Counted from the stretch's first letter, positions 35,055 through 43,833 are shown. The stretch: 64,000 bases of DNA from SIG459 sp045631645 (GCA_045631645.1 JAZQVC010000024.1:4984-68983), one strand, 5' to 3'. Notes: a model not told the origin generated them from the letters alone. Program-made: numbers and translations.

Positions 35055-36076
35055 TAATTCTTTTCCCCTTTATATTTTTCGAGACTATAGCGATAAAGTT
35101 CCTCTTCCATAAGATAATACTTATCCTTGAAGCTACTCTGGAGATTCAAGGCCGCGCCAGAACCGGAATTATTTGCTGCGCCATAGCGATCCACAATATC
35201 CCTGACATGTGCAAGCATTTTTTCTGCATCCGCTTCATCGTCATGGACAATATAGGGATCGGCCTTAAGCTCAACAAGAACGCGGTCGCCGTATTTTTCC
35301 ATAATTGCAGGAATATCGTTTATATCCTGAATTTCCAGTCCGTCAACGCCGATATCGTCAACAAGGTAAGGTATGAAGGCATCCACTTTGCCGCAGGAGT
35401 GGGCAATGAACTTTGTGCCCCTTGCCTGAACGGCTTTGACAAAACGGCGAGTGGGCTCCAGCAGAGTTTCCTCGAAAAGCTCTGTGGAGAAAAACGGTCC
35501 GCGGGCAGTGCCATAGTCATCGGCGGCAACTATGTAGTCCAGGGGGAAAACATCTCTCAGGCAGTTGAAAAGCTCAATTTTATAGTCCGCAAGGCGCTCA
35601 AAAAGGGCTCTGCACTCTTCAGGCTCGGTTATAAGGTCAACCATCGCCTGCTCAAAATCCTCAAAAGCGTGAAGACGTTCAAAAATGCCGTTGCTGAAAC
35701 GCATATAAAGAGCCTTGTTTTCATCCCGCTTGAAGCCCTCAAGGTCGCTTTTCCAGTCTATAGACTGAAGGTCGGGCCATTTCACCTTTTCTCTCCACTC
35801 GGTGACTTCTTCAAAGACACCGCCTGCAGGCTGGTTGAGCCCCACAGTGGGAGAATAGGCATAATATGTGCCAAACCAATCATAACCGTCTCTGTCCTTG
35901 GGCACACCGTCGCGATTGCAGCGGCTTATTGCCATCTGGGAATCGGCATAGAGGTTGGGCATCCACATGGGCTTTTTATGGTCGAGAGCCAGCATCAGAT
36001 TTTCTCTGGGGCTTATGGGGCTCTCTCTTTCAACGCTTGGCCATGTTGGTGACATTGCCGGGATTTTTACTGCCAT
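35054..36076 (-). CDS. Uroporphyrinogen decarboxylase-fold protein (MtaA/CmuA-like group)
   Basis: 340 residues with a UroD/methyltransferase TIM barrel: ERLHAFEDFEQAMVDL, LDYIVAADDYGTARGPFFS and FIAHSCGKVDAFIPYLVDDIGVDGLEIQ. The HSC triplet corresponds to the His-X-Cys zinc pair of cobamide methyltransferases (MtaA/MtbA). Known relatives move methyl groups between corrinoid, thiol or methoxy substrates rather than decarboxylate porphyrins. No corrinoid protein is nearby. It lies 21 bases downstream of a second UroD-fold gene. Confidence 0.87.
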   Translation of the reverse strand: MAVKIPAMSPTWPSVERESPISPRENLMLALDHKKPMWMPNLYADSQMAISRCNRDGVPKDRDGYDWFGTYYAYSPTVGLNQPAGGVFEEVTEWREKVKWPDLQSIDWKSDLEGFKRDENKALYMRFSNGIFERLHAFEDFEQAMVDLITEPEECRALFERLADYKIELFNCLRDVFPLDYIVAADDYGTARGPFFSTELFEETLLEPTRRFVKAVQARGTKFIAHSCGKVDAFIPYLVDDIGVDGLEIQDINDIPAIMEKYGDRVLVELKADPYIVHDDEADAEKMLAHVRDIVDRYGAANNSGSGAALNLQSSFKDKYYLMEEELYRYSLEKYKGEKN

Positions 36077-36097
36077 AATGCTTTCCTCGAAAATAAA

Positions 36098-37111
36098 TTA
36101 CTTAACGCCGAAACGCTCTGCGTTAAAGCGCTCGATTTCGTCATCAATGATGGCGTTGTTCTCCTTATAGATAGTTCCGGGCATACCGTAGGTTATGCAG
36201 GGAATGAAGTTTCCGCCGGCGCCATAGGTTTCGCAAACGCGGCGAACTTCTGCGCGGATTTCCTCTTCGGTGGAATCTGCTCTGTCAACGATTGCAGCGT
36301 CAACACCGCCCATAAGAGCCATGCGGCCATCAATCTGCTTCTGAAGCTTGAGAATATCGTTCTGGGGAAGAACGCCCTGCCATATGTCGATATGGAGGTC
36401 TATCATATCCTCAATGATGGGCTCAAGGAAACTATCGGAATGATGGAGAATGATAACGCCCTGCTCGTGGAGGTAGTTATAAGCCTTCTCATACTGGGGC
36501 TTGATAAACTCTCTCCAAAGTTCGGGAGGCATAAAGAGATTTCTCTTGTCGCCCCAGTCATCGTGGGAGAGCAAAACTTCGGGATGGGAATGCTCGACCA
36601 TCAGCTTGAAGCCCTTGAGGCGGTACTCGCCTATTGCCTCGCAAAGATCCTGCATTGCTTCGGGCTCTTCATAGAGATTGATGAAGGTATCTTCAAATCC
36701 CATGAGGTAATGAAGTCTTTCAAAAACGCCGGTGGGAGCAAGGGCGGTGATAAGCTTATCGTCCTTATCCACCTTGGCCTGATTTTCAAGATAAGTCAGC
36801 CAATGCTCCTCGGCATCGCAGTTTGCGATAAGGTCGGGAACTTTGGTGAAGTCGCGCCAGCAGGTGATATCGGGAATTACCTTGGTCTCGGGAGTGATAT
36901 GGGGCATTGCGCCGGGAGTTCCTACGGGCCAAATGCTTACAGTGCCCCAGCGATCCTTGGTTGCAGGCATGCCGGGATATGCAGAGCCGCGGACATAGTT
37001 GGTGACAGGATTGCCGAAAACAAAGCCGAAGCTTTCGTACTGCTTGACAAGTCTGTCGGGCTTGCCGTTTTTCTTCAAAGTTTCAAGAAGATTCTCTCTC
37101 TTGCTAAGCAT
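36098..37111 (-). CDS. Uroporphyrinogen decarboxylase-fold protein, second copy
   Basis: 337 residues, same fold: ERLHYLMGFEDTFINLYEEPEAMQDL, VLLSHDDWGDKRNLFMPPELWREFIKPQY and VIILHHSDSFLEPIIEDMIDLHIDIWQG. Where the neighbouring copy has HSC this protein has HSD, so the zinc Cys is missing at that place; a Cys occurs later in FIPCITYG. The two copies probably do different jobs or form a heterodimer. A ferredoxin gene lies just upstream. Confidence 0.87.
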   Translation of the reverse strand: MLSKRENLLETLKKNGKPDRLVKQYESFGFVFGNPVTNYVRGSAYPGMPATKDRWGTVSIWPVGTPGAMPHITPETKVIPDITCWRDFTKVPDLIANCDAEEHWLTYLENQAKVDKDDKLITALAPTGVFERLHYLMGFEDTFINLYEEPEAMQDLCEAIGEYRLKGFKLMVEHSHPEVLLSHDDWGDKRNLFMPPELWREFIKPQYEKAYNYLHEQGVIILHHSDSFLEPIIEDMIDLHIDIWQGVLPQNDILKLQKQIDGRMALMGGVDAAIVDRADSTEEEIRAEVRRVCETYGAGGNFIPCITYGMPGTIYKENNAIIDDEIERFNAERFGVK

Positions 37112-37129
37112 ATTAAATACCTCCGTGGT

Positions 37130-37309
37130 TTAATTGCATTCAAATTCGATGGCATCAAAGGGGCAGGATTTTACACATAATCCACAGCCATTGCATTTAT
37201 TGTCTGCTTCCGCCTTCTTTTTGCCGAGACTGATATTATTCAGGGGGCAGGAGCGAACGCAGCATCCGCAGCCCCTGCACTTATCTTCAATTATACATGC
37301 TTTTTTCAT
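37130..37309 (-). CDS. Two-[4Fe-4S] ferredoxin
   Basis: 59 residues from ATG 37309 (MKKACIIEDKC). Two clusters: CRGCGCCVRSCP and CNGCGLCVKSCP, both CX2CX2CX3CP, the standard bacterial ferredoxin arrangement. A TTG at 37318 overlapping the preceding stop is an alternative start. It lies between a fumarate-reductase-like flavoprotein gene and the two UroD-fold genes and probably carries electrons to one of the island's redox enzymes. Confidence 0.92.
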   Translation of the reverse strand: MKKACIIEDKCRGCGCCVRSCPLNNISLGKKKAEADNKCNGCGLCVKSCPFDAIEFECN

Positions 37310-37314
37310 GTTTT

Positions 37315-38847
37315 TCAATTTTCAGCCAGCTGTTTTCCCAAAAGATAGCCAAAAGTAAGGGCGCTTCCGTGGCTGTTGCCGGGAATTATCATGGGATAGT
37401 CAATTCCGTAGCGTCCGCCGGCGGTATTGCCTATGGCATAAAGTCCCTTGATGGGCTCTCTATCGGAATTAAGAACTCTCATTTCGGTGTCCACCTTGAC
37501 TCCGCCAACAACGGAGAGCAATGCAGTACCGTATTTTCTTGCTATGTAAGGAGGCTCATCCAGAGGGATAAGCAATTCGGGACGCTTACCGAACTGGGTA
37601 TCCTTGCCCTCTGCGCACATGCGGTTATACTCATTGAGGGTGTTTACAAAGCCCTCAACATCCACGCCCATCTTCTCAGCAAGCTCTTCGGGGGTATCCG
37701 CCATGACAGTGCAGCCGATTTTCATACCCCATTCCATACGCTCTTCCTCGTGCTCAAGCTGGAACTCGGGTCTTCTTCCAAGGGGGAAATCGTGACCCCA
37801 GTAAATTCCGCCGCCGTACTTAAGAGTTTCGGGAACTTTTTCACGCCAACGGGAGTCCATAATCGCCCATGCGTATTTAAGTCCTGCCTTGATAACGCCC
37901 AGGCTGCGAGCCTGAAGATAGTTATCCTCGTTCATAAAACGCTTTCCGTCGGGCTTTACAAAAAGGAAGCAGAAGTTTGCGTGGCGGTAAGCCTGAGGAT
38001 GCAGTATTGTGGGAAATGCATCGTCCTCAAACTCTGCGCCTGCCCAAAGAGCGGCTCTATGACCATCTCCGTTGTCGCTGCCCTTAGGTCCGCAGACTTT
38101 GGCAGCAACCTTGTTTGCAAGAGGACAAAGGTCATCGCACATCTCGTCATTGCCGCCTATGCCGCCTGTTGCAAGAACAACTCCCTTGCTGGCTTTCACC
38201 GCGATAAGTTCGCCGCTTTTGTTTCTGGCAACAGCACCCACGATGCGTCCGTCTTCTTCAATGAGCTGTTCCATAGGGCTATTGAAAATAAACTCCACAC
38301 CCTCTTTGACAGCCTCCTGATAAACGCACTCAAGAACGTCGTTCAATCCACCGAACTTTCCCTGACGGCTTATAGGTCCGTCATAGAAAAGATGAGAACC
38401 CATAATCTCGTAATAGGTCTCGCCCTTATAAAGGCAACCCTGAAGCTCCGGGCGCACGCCGTACTCCGGACGGGTGAGCAACTCAATAAGCCAGTCCATT
38501 GCCTCTCCGCTTTTATTGAGGAAAAGGCGGACAATGCTCTCGTCGCAGCGGTTTGCGCAGCGCTTTATCCACTCTCTTGCAACGGCATCCGTATCGTTTT
38601 CAAATCCACGCTCTTTCATATAGCTTGAATTCGCAACGCCTATATTAAAGCCGCGTGCAGTATACTTGCCGAATTTTTCAAGACAGGTGACCTTTGCTCC
38701 ACCCTGCGCAGCACTGAGGGCGCAGCAAAGACCTGAGATACCTGCACCTACAACAAGAACCTCTGTTTCATATATCTTGTCGCAGCTTTCGGGGGAAATC
38801 ACATCGGGCTTTTTTGCCCAGTCTCCCCATTTGGGATTGATATTCAT
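37315..38847 (-). CDS. Fumarate-reductase-type flavoprotein (FAD_binding_2)
   Basis: 510 residues from ATG 38847 (MNINPKWGDWAKKPD), preceded by GTGAGG; the frame extends 38 codons further but into the upstream gene. FAD motif VLVVGAGISGLCCALSAAQGGAKV, KGVVLATGGIGGNDEM in the middle, and a C-terminal GGVKVDTEMRVL...GLYAIGNTAGGRYGIDYP. The family includes fumarate, urocanate and aryl-acrylate reductases. There is no heme or FMN-binding domain fused. It likely accepts electrons from the adjacent ferredoxin and reduces a C=C bond; the substrate is unknown. Confidence 0.9.
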   Translation of the reverse strand: MNINPKWGDWAKKPDVISPESCDKIYETEVLVVGAGISGLCCALSAAQGGAKVTCLEKFGKYTARGFNIGVANSSYMKERGFENDTDAVAREWIKRCANRCDESIVRLFLNKSGEAMDWLIELLTRPEYGVRPELQGCLYKGETYYEIMGSHLFYDGPISRQGKFGGLNDVLECVYQEAVKEGVEFIFNSPMEQLIEEDGRIVGAVARNKSGELIAVKASKGVVLATGGIGGNDEMCDDLCPLANKVAAKVCGPKGSDNGDGHRAALWAGAEFEDDAFPTILHPQAYRHANFCFLFVKPDGKRFMNEDNYLQARSLGVIKAGLKYAWAIMDSRWREKVPETLKYGGGIYWGHDFPLGRRPEFQLEHEEERMEWGMKIGCTVMADTPEELAEKMGVDVEGFVNTLNEYNRMCAEGKDTQFGKRPELLIPLDEPPYIARKYGTALLSVVGGVKVDTEMRVLNSDREPIKGLYAIGNTAGGRYGIDYPMIIPGNSHGSALTFGYLLGKQLAEN

Positions 38848-38854
38848 AAAAACC

Positions 38855-39802
38855 TCACAGGCCAAATTTTGTAAATCCTGTATCCGCAAAGCGCTCTTTC
38901 CACTTTCCTGCCGGGCAGTATACAAGGCAGCGTTCGCAGAAATATCTGGGGTAATGCTCAATGGAAAGGCCGTTTATGGGCTTTCTCTCAAAGGCTGAAG
39001 CCAGCTCCTCATCATCGGGCTCGTTATGCATAATCAGATTGGGAACAGGCATGCGTCCCTGAAATTCCTTTCTCAAGGCAAGGGCGGCAACAGTGCAGCT
39101 GCGGGGATTGATATCGCCCACTTCGCAACTTTTGCCCTCAACACTCTTTACCTCGCTGCAGCCGCTGCAGTGGGTGGGAATTGCTCCTGTGGGGCACATC
39201 TGAGAGCATATTCCACAGCTTTCACCAAGGCATATTTTGCCTTCATAGGGCTTATCTGCTTCAAGCTCAAGAGTGGTTATTACTGCACTGAGCATCTGGC
39301 GGGGGCCGTATTCCTCGGTGAGGAAGCGGTTGCTCCAGCCAAACTCTCCAAGACCTGCAGCCAATGCAGCCTTATAGATATCAAGAGGCATGCCCTGACC
39401 ATAGGGGTCTGCAAAGAACTTTCCGGGATAGTTTTCCCAAACCATGCTCTGCTGAACATTGAAGGGCACGGGCATTGCAACCGCGCCAAACTCTTTTTCA
39501 ATATAAGAGCTTATATTGAAGGTATCATTGATAAGAAGAAAATTGGGGGCTAAGTCGTCGCAATAAGCGGCATAGGAGCTTTGCGCCTGAATTTTCTTAT
39601 TCTCATGGGCTCTGAACATAGCCTGAACAGCTCCGTCAGCAAGAGCTCTTCCGAAAACTATTATGCTCTTTGCACCGGGAAGCAGGTCTTCGGGGCGGTG
39701 GCCTTCGGGTTCGGAAGCGAGAGCGGAAGCTTTGGCTATGCCCACAAGATCCATATCAAATTTTGTTTTGATATATTCTTTTATGCTTAAAGAATCAATC
39801 AT
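38855..39802 (-). CDS. QueG/reductive-dehalogenase-like 4Fe-4S protein, copy 1
   Basis: 315 residues from ATG 39802, preceded by AGAGG. The N-terminal ~170 residues have the nitroreductase-like fold segments of QueG/RdhA (LLPGAKSIIVFGRAL, AALAAGLGEFGWSNRFLTEEYGPRQ). The C-terminal part has two 4Fe-4S clusters: CX4CX2CX3CP (CLGESCGICSQMCP) and CX2CX3CP (CERCLVYCP), with extra Cys between. QueG and RdhA bind cobalamin, so this may be a cobalamin-dependent reductase, but no base-binding motif is provable by eye. The HEAT repeats of true QueG are absent. Confidence 0.85.
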   Translation of the reverse strand: MIDSLSIKEYIKTKFDMDLVGIAKASALASEPEGHRPEDLLPGAKSIIVFGRALADGAVQAMFRAHENKKIQAQSSYAAYCDDLAPNFLLINDTFNISSYIEKEFGAVAMPVPFNVQQSMVWENYPGKFFADPYGQGMPLDIYKAALAAGLGEFGWSNRFLTEEYGPRQMLSAVITTLELEADKPYEGKICLGESCGICSQMCPTGAIPTHCSGCSEVKSVEGKSCEVGDINPRSCTVAALALRKEFQGRMPVPNLIMHNEPDDEELASAFERKPINGLSIEHYPRYFCERCLVYCPAGKWKERFADTGFTKFGL

Positions 39803-39819
39803 ATCCTCTGCACCTGCTT

Positions 39820-40155
39820 TCAAAGAAGCCCCTTGGCTCTGTCAACGCGAAGTATGATAAATCCAAGGTCTTCCGCAGAAACTATGTTGCCCTTTTCATC
39901 ATACTCAACTTCTTCCACTCTGCCCCAACGCTCTTCGCCTGTCCAGTCGGTCTCATACTTATCGTTGCCGAGAGACTTTATCCAGCCGCCGTTATCAAGA
40001 CCATAAAAAACAGTCTCATCATTGAGGTGGGAATTTGTGTGGAAATCTTTACCCGCAATGCCATCGCGGATTTTTATAACTTTGTAAATATGCTCGCCAT
40101 TATATTCTCTCTTCACCTCGGGGTGAAAGCCGGCATGAACAATTATCTGCTTCAT
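39820..40155 (-). CDS. Hypothetical small protein between QueG-like genes
   Basis: 111 residues, not recognised. It is mainly beta-strand and acidic/basic mixed, rich in Gly, with no Cys: IVHAGFHPEVKREYNGEHIYKVIKIRDG, then TVFYGLDNGGWIKSLG and RWGRVEEVEYDEKGN. It overlaps the upstream QueG-like gene by 4 bases and lies 17 bases before the next, so it is certainly translated with them. It could be an accessory subunit. Confidence 0.8.
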   Translation of the reverse strand: MKQIIVHAGFHPEVKREYNGEHIYKVIKIRDGIAGKDFHTNSHLNDETVFYGLDNGGWIKSLGNDKYETDWTGEERWGRVEEVEYDEKGNIVSAEDLGFIILRVDRAKGLL

Positions 40156-41114
40156 TTGCCAAATCCCTCCCCGTCAAATTTAGAAAGTCCCTTATCCGCA
40201 AAGCGCTCCTTCCAATTGCCAACGGGGCAATAGAGGGTGCAGAGGTCGCAGAAATAATTGGGATGGTGACCCAGAGAATGGCTATTAAGAGGCTTTTTCG
40301 CAAAAGCTTCCGCAAGTTCCTCATCACTGGGGCAATCGCTCATAATAAGGTCAGGAGTTTTCATCTTTCCGGAAAACTCGCTACGGAAAGCAAGGGACGC
40401 AACCGCGCAGGCATTGGTGTTCACCTTGGCGACAGTGCAACTTCTGCCGCATACGCCCATATCCTCGCACTCGCCCTCAGCAGTGCTAATTGCACCCACA
40501 GGGCAAAGCTTTGCGCATATTCCGCAAGCATGGGGATCGCAGAGCTTTTCACCTGAATAAGGCTTATCATAGTCAAGCTCCATAGTGGTAAGAACAAGAC
40601 CTATGGCCTGTCTGGGTCCGTATTCCTTCGTGAGGAAAGCATTGTTCCAGCCAATCTCTCCCAAGCCTGCAGCCATAGCGGCGCGCTCGGAGGAGAGCAC
40701 ATAGTTAACTCGTTTTGCTCCAACAAAGGCGGGAAGAGCCTTATTGGTGGAGGTTACATTTTGCATAGGTCCGGAGGGAATAGCAGTTGCAGTGTGACCA
40801 TAGTTGCGCTCTATGAACTGAGCAACACGATGCTGCATGAAGAAAAGGTTCATATTGGGTGTCAGTTCTCGCGCGTAAGCGGCATAAGAACTGAAAGCAT
40901 CCTCATATCCATCTTCCTTTGCGCGGAAGGCAGCCTGAAACGCGCCATCGGGAATAGCGCGGATGAAAACGATTATGCTTTTTGCTCCGGGAAGAATATC
41001 CTCGGGGCGCTTTCCTTCTATCTCATCGGCAAGAGCGGAGGCAGGGGCAATTCCGACTGCATCAAGACCGCAGCGGTCAAGTATGTAGCTTTTCAGCTTT
41101 TCGGTAGCATTCAT
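40152..41114 (-). CDS. QueG/reductive-dehalogenase-like 4Fe-4S protein, copy 2
   Basis: 320 residues from ATG 41114 (MNATEKLKSYILDRC), preceded by GAGGAG. It has the same plan as copy 1: ILPGAKSIIVFIRAIPDGAF, AAMAAGLGEIGWNNAFLTKEYGPRQ, first cluster CDPHACGICAKLCP and second CDLCTLYCP, with CEDMGVCGRSC between. Its end overlaps the 111-residue gene by 4 bases. A C-terminal GNWKERFADKGLSKF is shared by all three copies. Function as for copy 1. Confidence 0.85.
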   Translation of the reverse strand: MNATEKLKSYILDRCGLDAVGIAPASALADEIEGKRPEDILPGAKSIIVFIRAIPDGAFQAAFRAKEDGYEDAFSSYAAYARELTPNMNLFFMQHRVAQFIERNYGHTATAIPSGPMQNVTSTNKALPAFVGAKRVNYVLSSERAAMAAGLGEIGWNNAFLTKEYGPRQAIGLVLTTMELDYDKPYSGEKLCDPHACGICAKLCPVGAISTAEGECEDMGVCGRSCTVAKVNTNACAVASLAFRSEFSGKMKTPDLIMSDCPSDEELAEAFAKKPLNSHSLGHHPNYFCDLCTLYCPVGNWKERFADKGLSKFDGEGFGK

Positions 41115-41130
41115 AAAACCGCAGCTCCTC

Positions 41131-42060
41131 TCATTCATCGATAAACTTGCCCACATTGGCATGGCTCAGACCGGTATCGGCAAAGCGCTCCTTCCAGTTT
41201 CCAACAGGGCAATAGGCAAGGCAGTTGCCGCACTTCCATGAGGGACTGTGCTGATGGAAATTCTGGCGGGTATTTTTATTGAAATAGCTATTGATAACGC
41301 CCAGATCCTCATCAAGGGGATCGGTTAAATCACGGGGAACAATGTCTTCTCCGCTTTCGTTGAACTCTGCTCTTGTGCCGTGGCACATGATGCGGCATTT
41401 TGCCCAGTTAATCTGGCTATAGCCAACTTCCTTGCCGCCGGAGCAGACAAGGCGTTCCTCGCCCTTTTTATAGGGGGGAATTGCGCCTGTGGGGCACATT
41501 TTCTCGCAAATATGGCACTTTTCAGGATCGCAGAGCTTGGGACCGTCATACATGGGGTCGGCAGTAAGTTCAGCGGTTGTCAAAACGGCGCCGAAACGGT
41601 TACGGGGGCCAAACTCGGGGGTGAGCATCAGAGAGCTCCATCCGAATTCACCCAGACCTGCCGCATAAGCGCAGTGGCGCATGCTCATCATCTTTGCACC
41701 GTGGGTAGGACCTGCAGTGTTGGGCATAGCTGCGCAGCCTGTAAGTTTTTCCACAAAGCGGGATATCTTATAGTTGGCAAAAAGCAGCTCATAGTTGGGA
41801 GCGCCCACATAGCCAAAAGCTCCGTAAATTCCATGGAGCTCATACATCTCATCCTCAAAGGTACGCAATGTTGCATTCACCGCACCATCGGGCAAACGGG
41901 TGCAGAAGACTATAACGCTTTTGCATCCGGGGAGGAAATCTGTGGGGTGAAGACCTTCGGGAGATTCATTAAATCTATCTATGCTTGCAATGCCCACCTT
42001 GTCCATTCCGACATCGTTGAGCACAAAATCTTTTATTTTCTGTTCAAAGCTTAAACTCAT
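41131..42060 (-). CDS. QueG/reductive-dehalogenase-like 4Fe-4S protein, copy 3
   Basis: 309 residues from ATG 42060 (MSLSFEQKIKDFV), preceded by GGGAGG. Features: FLPGCKSVIVFCTRLPDGAV, YAAGLGEFGWSSLMLTPEFGPRN, cluster 1 CDPEKCHICEKMCP, a variable region with CSGGKEVGYSQINWAKCRIMC, and cluster 2 CGNCLAYCP. It is the first of the three tandem copies and follows the FAD enzyme gene at 42145 with an 84-base gap that holds a hairpin. Confidence 0.85.
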   Translation of the reverse strand: MSLSFEQKIKDFVLNDVGMDKVGIASIDRFNESPEGLHPTDFLPGCKSVIVFCTRLPDGAVNATLRTFEDEMYELHGIYGAFGYVGAPNYELLFANYKISRFVEKLTGCAAMPNTAGPTHGAKMMSMRHCAYAAGLGEFGWSSLMLTPEFGPRNRFGAVLTTAELTADPMYDGPKLCDPEKCHICEKMCPTGAIPPYKKGEERLVCSGGKEVGYSQINWAKCRIMCHGTRAEFNESGEDIVPRDLTDPLDEDLGVINSYFNKNTRQNFHQHSPSWKCGNCLAYCPVGNWKERFADTGLSHANVGKFIDE

Positions 42061-42104
42061 TTTACTGCCTCCCATTCGGGAAATATTGTCTTAAGACGCA
42101 CTTG

Positions 42105-42136
42105 ATGGGCACAGCCTTTTTCAAGACTGTGCCCAT
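42105..42136 (-). other. Intra-operon hairpin
   Basis: ATGGGCACAG / CTGTGCCCAT arms (42105-42114 with 42127-42136) lie just after the stop of the FAD enzyme gene. There is no U-run on the minus strand, so this is more likely an mRNA processing or stabilising hairpin, or a partial terminator, than a full stop. Confidence 0.6.
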
Positions 42137-42144
42137 GATTTAAT

Positions 42145-43623
42145 TTACCACTGTCTGTAGTCCTTGAGAGCGCCGGCTTTTTCGCGCTCTTTCTTTGCGA
42201 GCTCGGAATAGAGACCGTATTCGTGTGCCTCACAAACCTCGGTATAGCTTATATCGGTATGGCTGTTTCTGGGCAGAGGAACATCCTGCTCACCTGCAAG
42301 GATATCCTGAACAGTGCGGATATCAACATCTCTTGCAGTGGTGCCCTTTGCAACGGCAACAGCAGCTGCTACACCTGCAGCCTGACCGGTGCCGACACAC
42401 TGGGGAATAAGGTTGCACCAGTCGATAGCCACATTATCAGCGGAAATATGGCGGCCGGGAGCAATGATGTTCTCCACATTGCGGGGGAGAATTGCTCTGT
42501 AGGGGATTTCGATAGGTGCGCAGTCATTGATGAGGCAGATGGTAGAGTGCCATGCGATAACGTCATCATGCTTCTTTGCGAAAGCGAAGTCATCGGTGGT
42601 CATCTGGTAGTCACCGCCTATGCGGCAGCTGCCTCTGGTGCCCAACTGGGGAGCGATGTCATAGAGATAAGCATCGCCGAAAGCATAGGGGCATGCTTCC
42701 TTGAGGTATGCCAGAGCATCGCGCATGGTTGCGCGGGTGTTGAGTTCGGTGTTGGTGCAGTCCTTAACAAGGGAGCAGTCCATATCGCCATGCCAGTTGT
42801 TGATCCAGCAGATATCATCGGAGGGAGTGGGCATCGGAACAGCGCGGAAACCGCAAACCTTTGCGAAGCCATCGCGGAAAGCCTGGTTGGCCTCGGGATG
42901 AGCAAGACGCCACTCGTGGTAGCGATTCCAGCTTGCTCCGCCGATTCTCCATACAAGAGCGGTGTTGGAGCAACGGGTCTTGCCATCAGCAAGAGTGGAG
43001 AAGGGTGCGCCGCTCTGGCGTACGATGTCGCCGTCGCCAGTTGCGTCGATTACGACCTTGGCAAGAACAACCTTACGTCCTTCCTTGCTCTCAAAAATAA
43101 CACCCTTGCAGACATTGCCTTCCATAATGGGCTTGGTGCCCCAGCAGTGGCACATAATGCGGATGGAGTCGGAATGCTCAAGAAGCATCTTGTCCATCTC
43201 TATCTTAAGCTGGTTGGGTTCATAGTAAACGGCACGAACAAGGCGCTCGGGCTTACTTTCGCTTACGCAGCCATGAATTCTTGCCCATGCGTGGAGAAGC
43301 GCAGGATCATCATCCTTGCCGATTTTGCTCAGGTCGGGACCCATAACAGCATTGGGGATAGGACCAAGGCGGGTGAACCATTCTTCCTGAAGACCACGAA
43401 CGAAGCTCTTATCATACCAGGAGAGTTTGGGAACCATGACAACGTAGCCACCGGTGACATCGCCGCCCATGTAGCCATAGCGTTCCATAATAATAACATT
43501 TTTGCAGCCTGCTCTTGCTGCTGCAATAGCTGCGGAATGACCGGCGCTGCCGCCGCCCACTACAAGCACATCGCATTCATCGTATACGGGTAAAACAGTC
43601 TGAGGCTCAAGATAAGTTTTCAT
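42145..43623 (-). CDS. FAD-dependent oxidoreductase (FAD_oxidored family)
   Basis: 492 residues from ATG 43623 (MKTYLEPQTVLPVYDE), with AGGAAGGAC upstream. FAD fold CDVLVVGGGSAGHSAAIAAARAGCKNVIIMER, VVIDATGDGDIVRQSGAPF in the middle, and NIIAPGRHISADNVAIDWCN...GTGQAAGVAAAVAV at the end. It resembles the enzyme at 33525-35054. It is the first gene of a minus-strand operon whose upstream region carries a DNA motif shared with the TRAP/flavoprotein operon. The substrate is unknown. Confidence 0.9.
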   Translation of the reverse strand: MKTYLEPQTVLPVYDECDVLVVGGGSAGHSAAIAAARAGCKNVIIMERYGYMGGDVTGGYVVMVPKLSWYDKSFVRGLQEEWFTRLGPIPNAVMGPDLSKIGKDDDPALLHAWARIHGCVSESKPERLVRAVYYEPNQLKIEMDKMLLEHSDSIRIMCHCWGTKPIMEGNVCKGVIFESKEGRKVVLAKVVIDATGDGDIVRQSGAPFSTLADGKTRCSNTALVWRIGGASWNRYHEWRLAHPEANQAFRDGFAKVCGFRAVPMPTPSDDICWINNWHGDMDCSLVKDCTNTELNTRATMRDALAYLKEACPYAFGDAYLYDIAPQLGTRGSCRIGGDYQMTTDDFAFAKKHDDVIAWHSTICLINDCAPIEIPYRAILPRNVENIIAPGRHISADNVAIDWCNLIPQCVGTGQAAGVAAAVAVAKGTTARDVDIRTVQDILAGEQDVPLPRNSHTDISYTEVCEAHEYGLYSELAKKEREKAGALKDYRQW

Positions 43624-43748
43624 ATTCTGACACTGTCCTTCCTGAAAATTTACATTATCTGAAGTTTGATTTTCACCGCGAAAGCAACATTTCACGTAAA
43701 TCAATATACACACTTTTCTGTCTACTATTTTATTACATATCAAGCAAT

Positions 43749-43784
43749 TTTGTAGTCCATAAATGCTTTCATGGATGTAAAAAA
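43749..43784 (-). promoter_or_regulatory. Conserved LysR-type motif, copy 1
   Basis: On the plus strand: TTTGTAG, five variable bases, AAATGCTTTCAT, two variable bases, ATGTAAAAAA. The same layout occurs at 52089-52125. It lies about 125 bases before the ATG at 43623 and contains imperfect ATG...CAT dyads and T-N11-A spacing typical of LysR sites. Confidence 0.7.
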
Positions 43785-43802
43785 TTTATATGTACTTAAC
43801 AA

Positions 43803-43833
43803 AAAAACTCCGACATGGTGTCGGAGTTTTTAT
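43803..43833 (-). terminator. Terminator of the LysR gene
   Basis: A 13-bp stem (43803-43815 with 43819-43831, loop TGG) lies directly after the minus-strand stop at 43833, with U7 on that strand. Confidence 0.92.

Noticed and set aside
37309..37318. TTG start for the ferredoxin overlapping the preceding TGA
   Set aside because: An ATG nine bases downstream gives a normal ferredoxin N-terminus; the ribosome site is weak for both, so the ATG is preferred but not proven.
38855..42060. Epoxyqueuosine reductase (QueG) proper
   Set aside because: Three tandem copies without HEAT repeats, in a catabolic operon, are not compatible with a single housekeeping tRNA-modifying enzyme.
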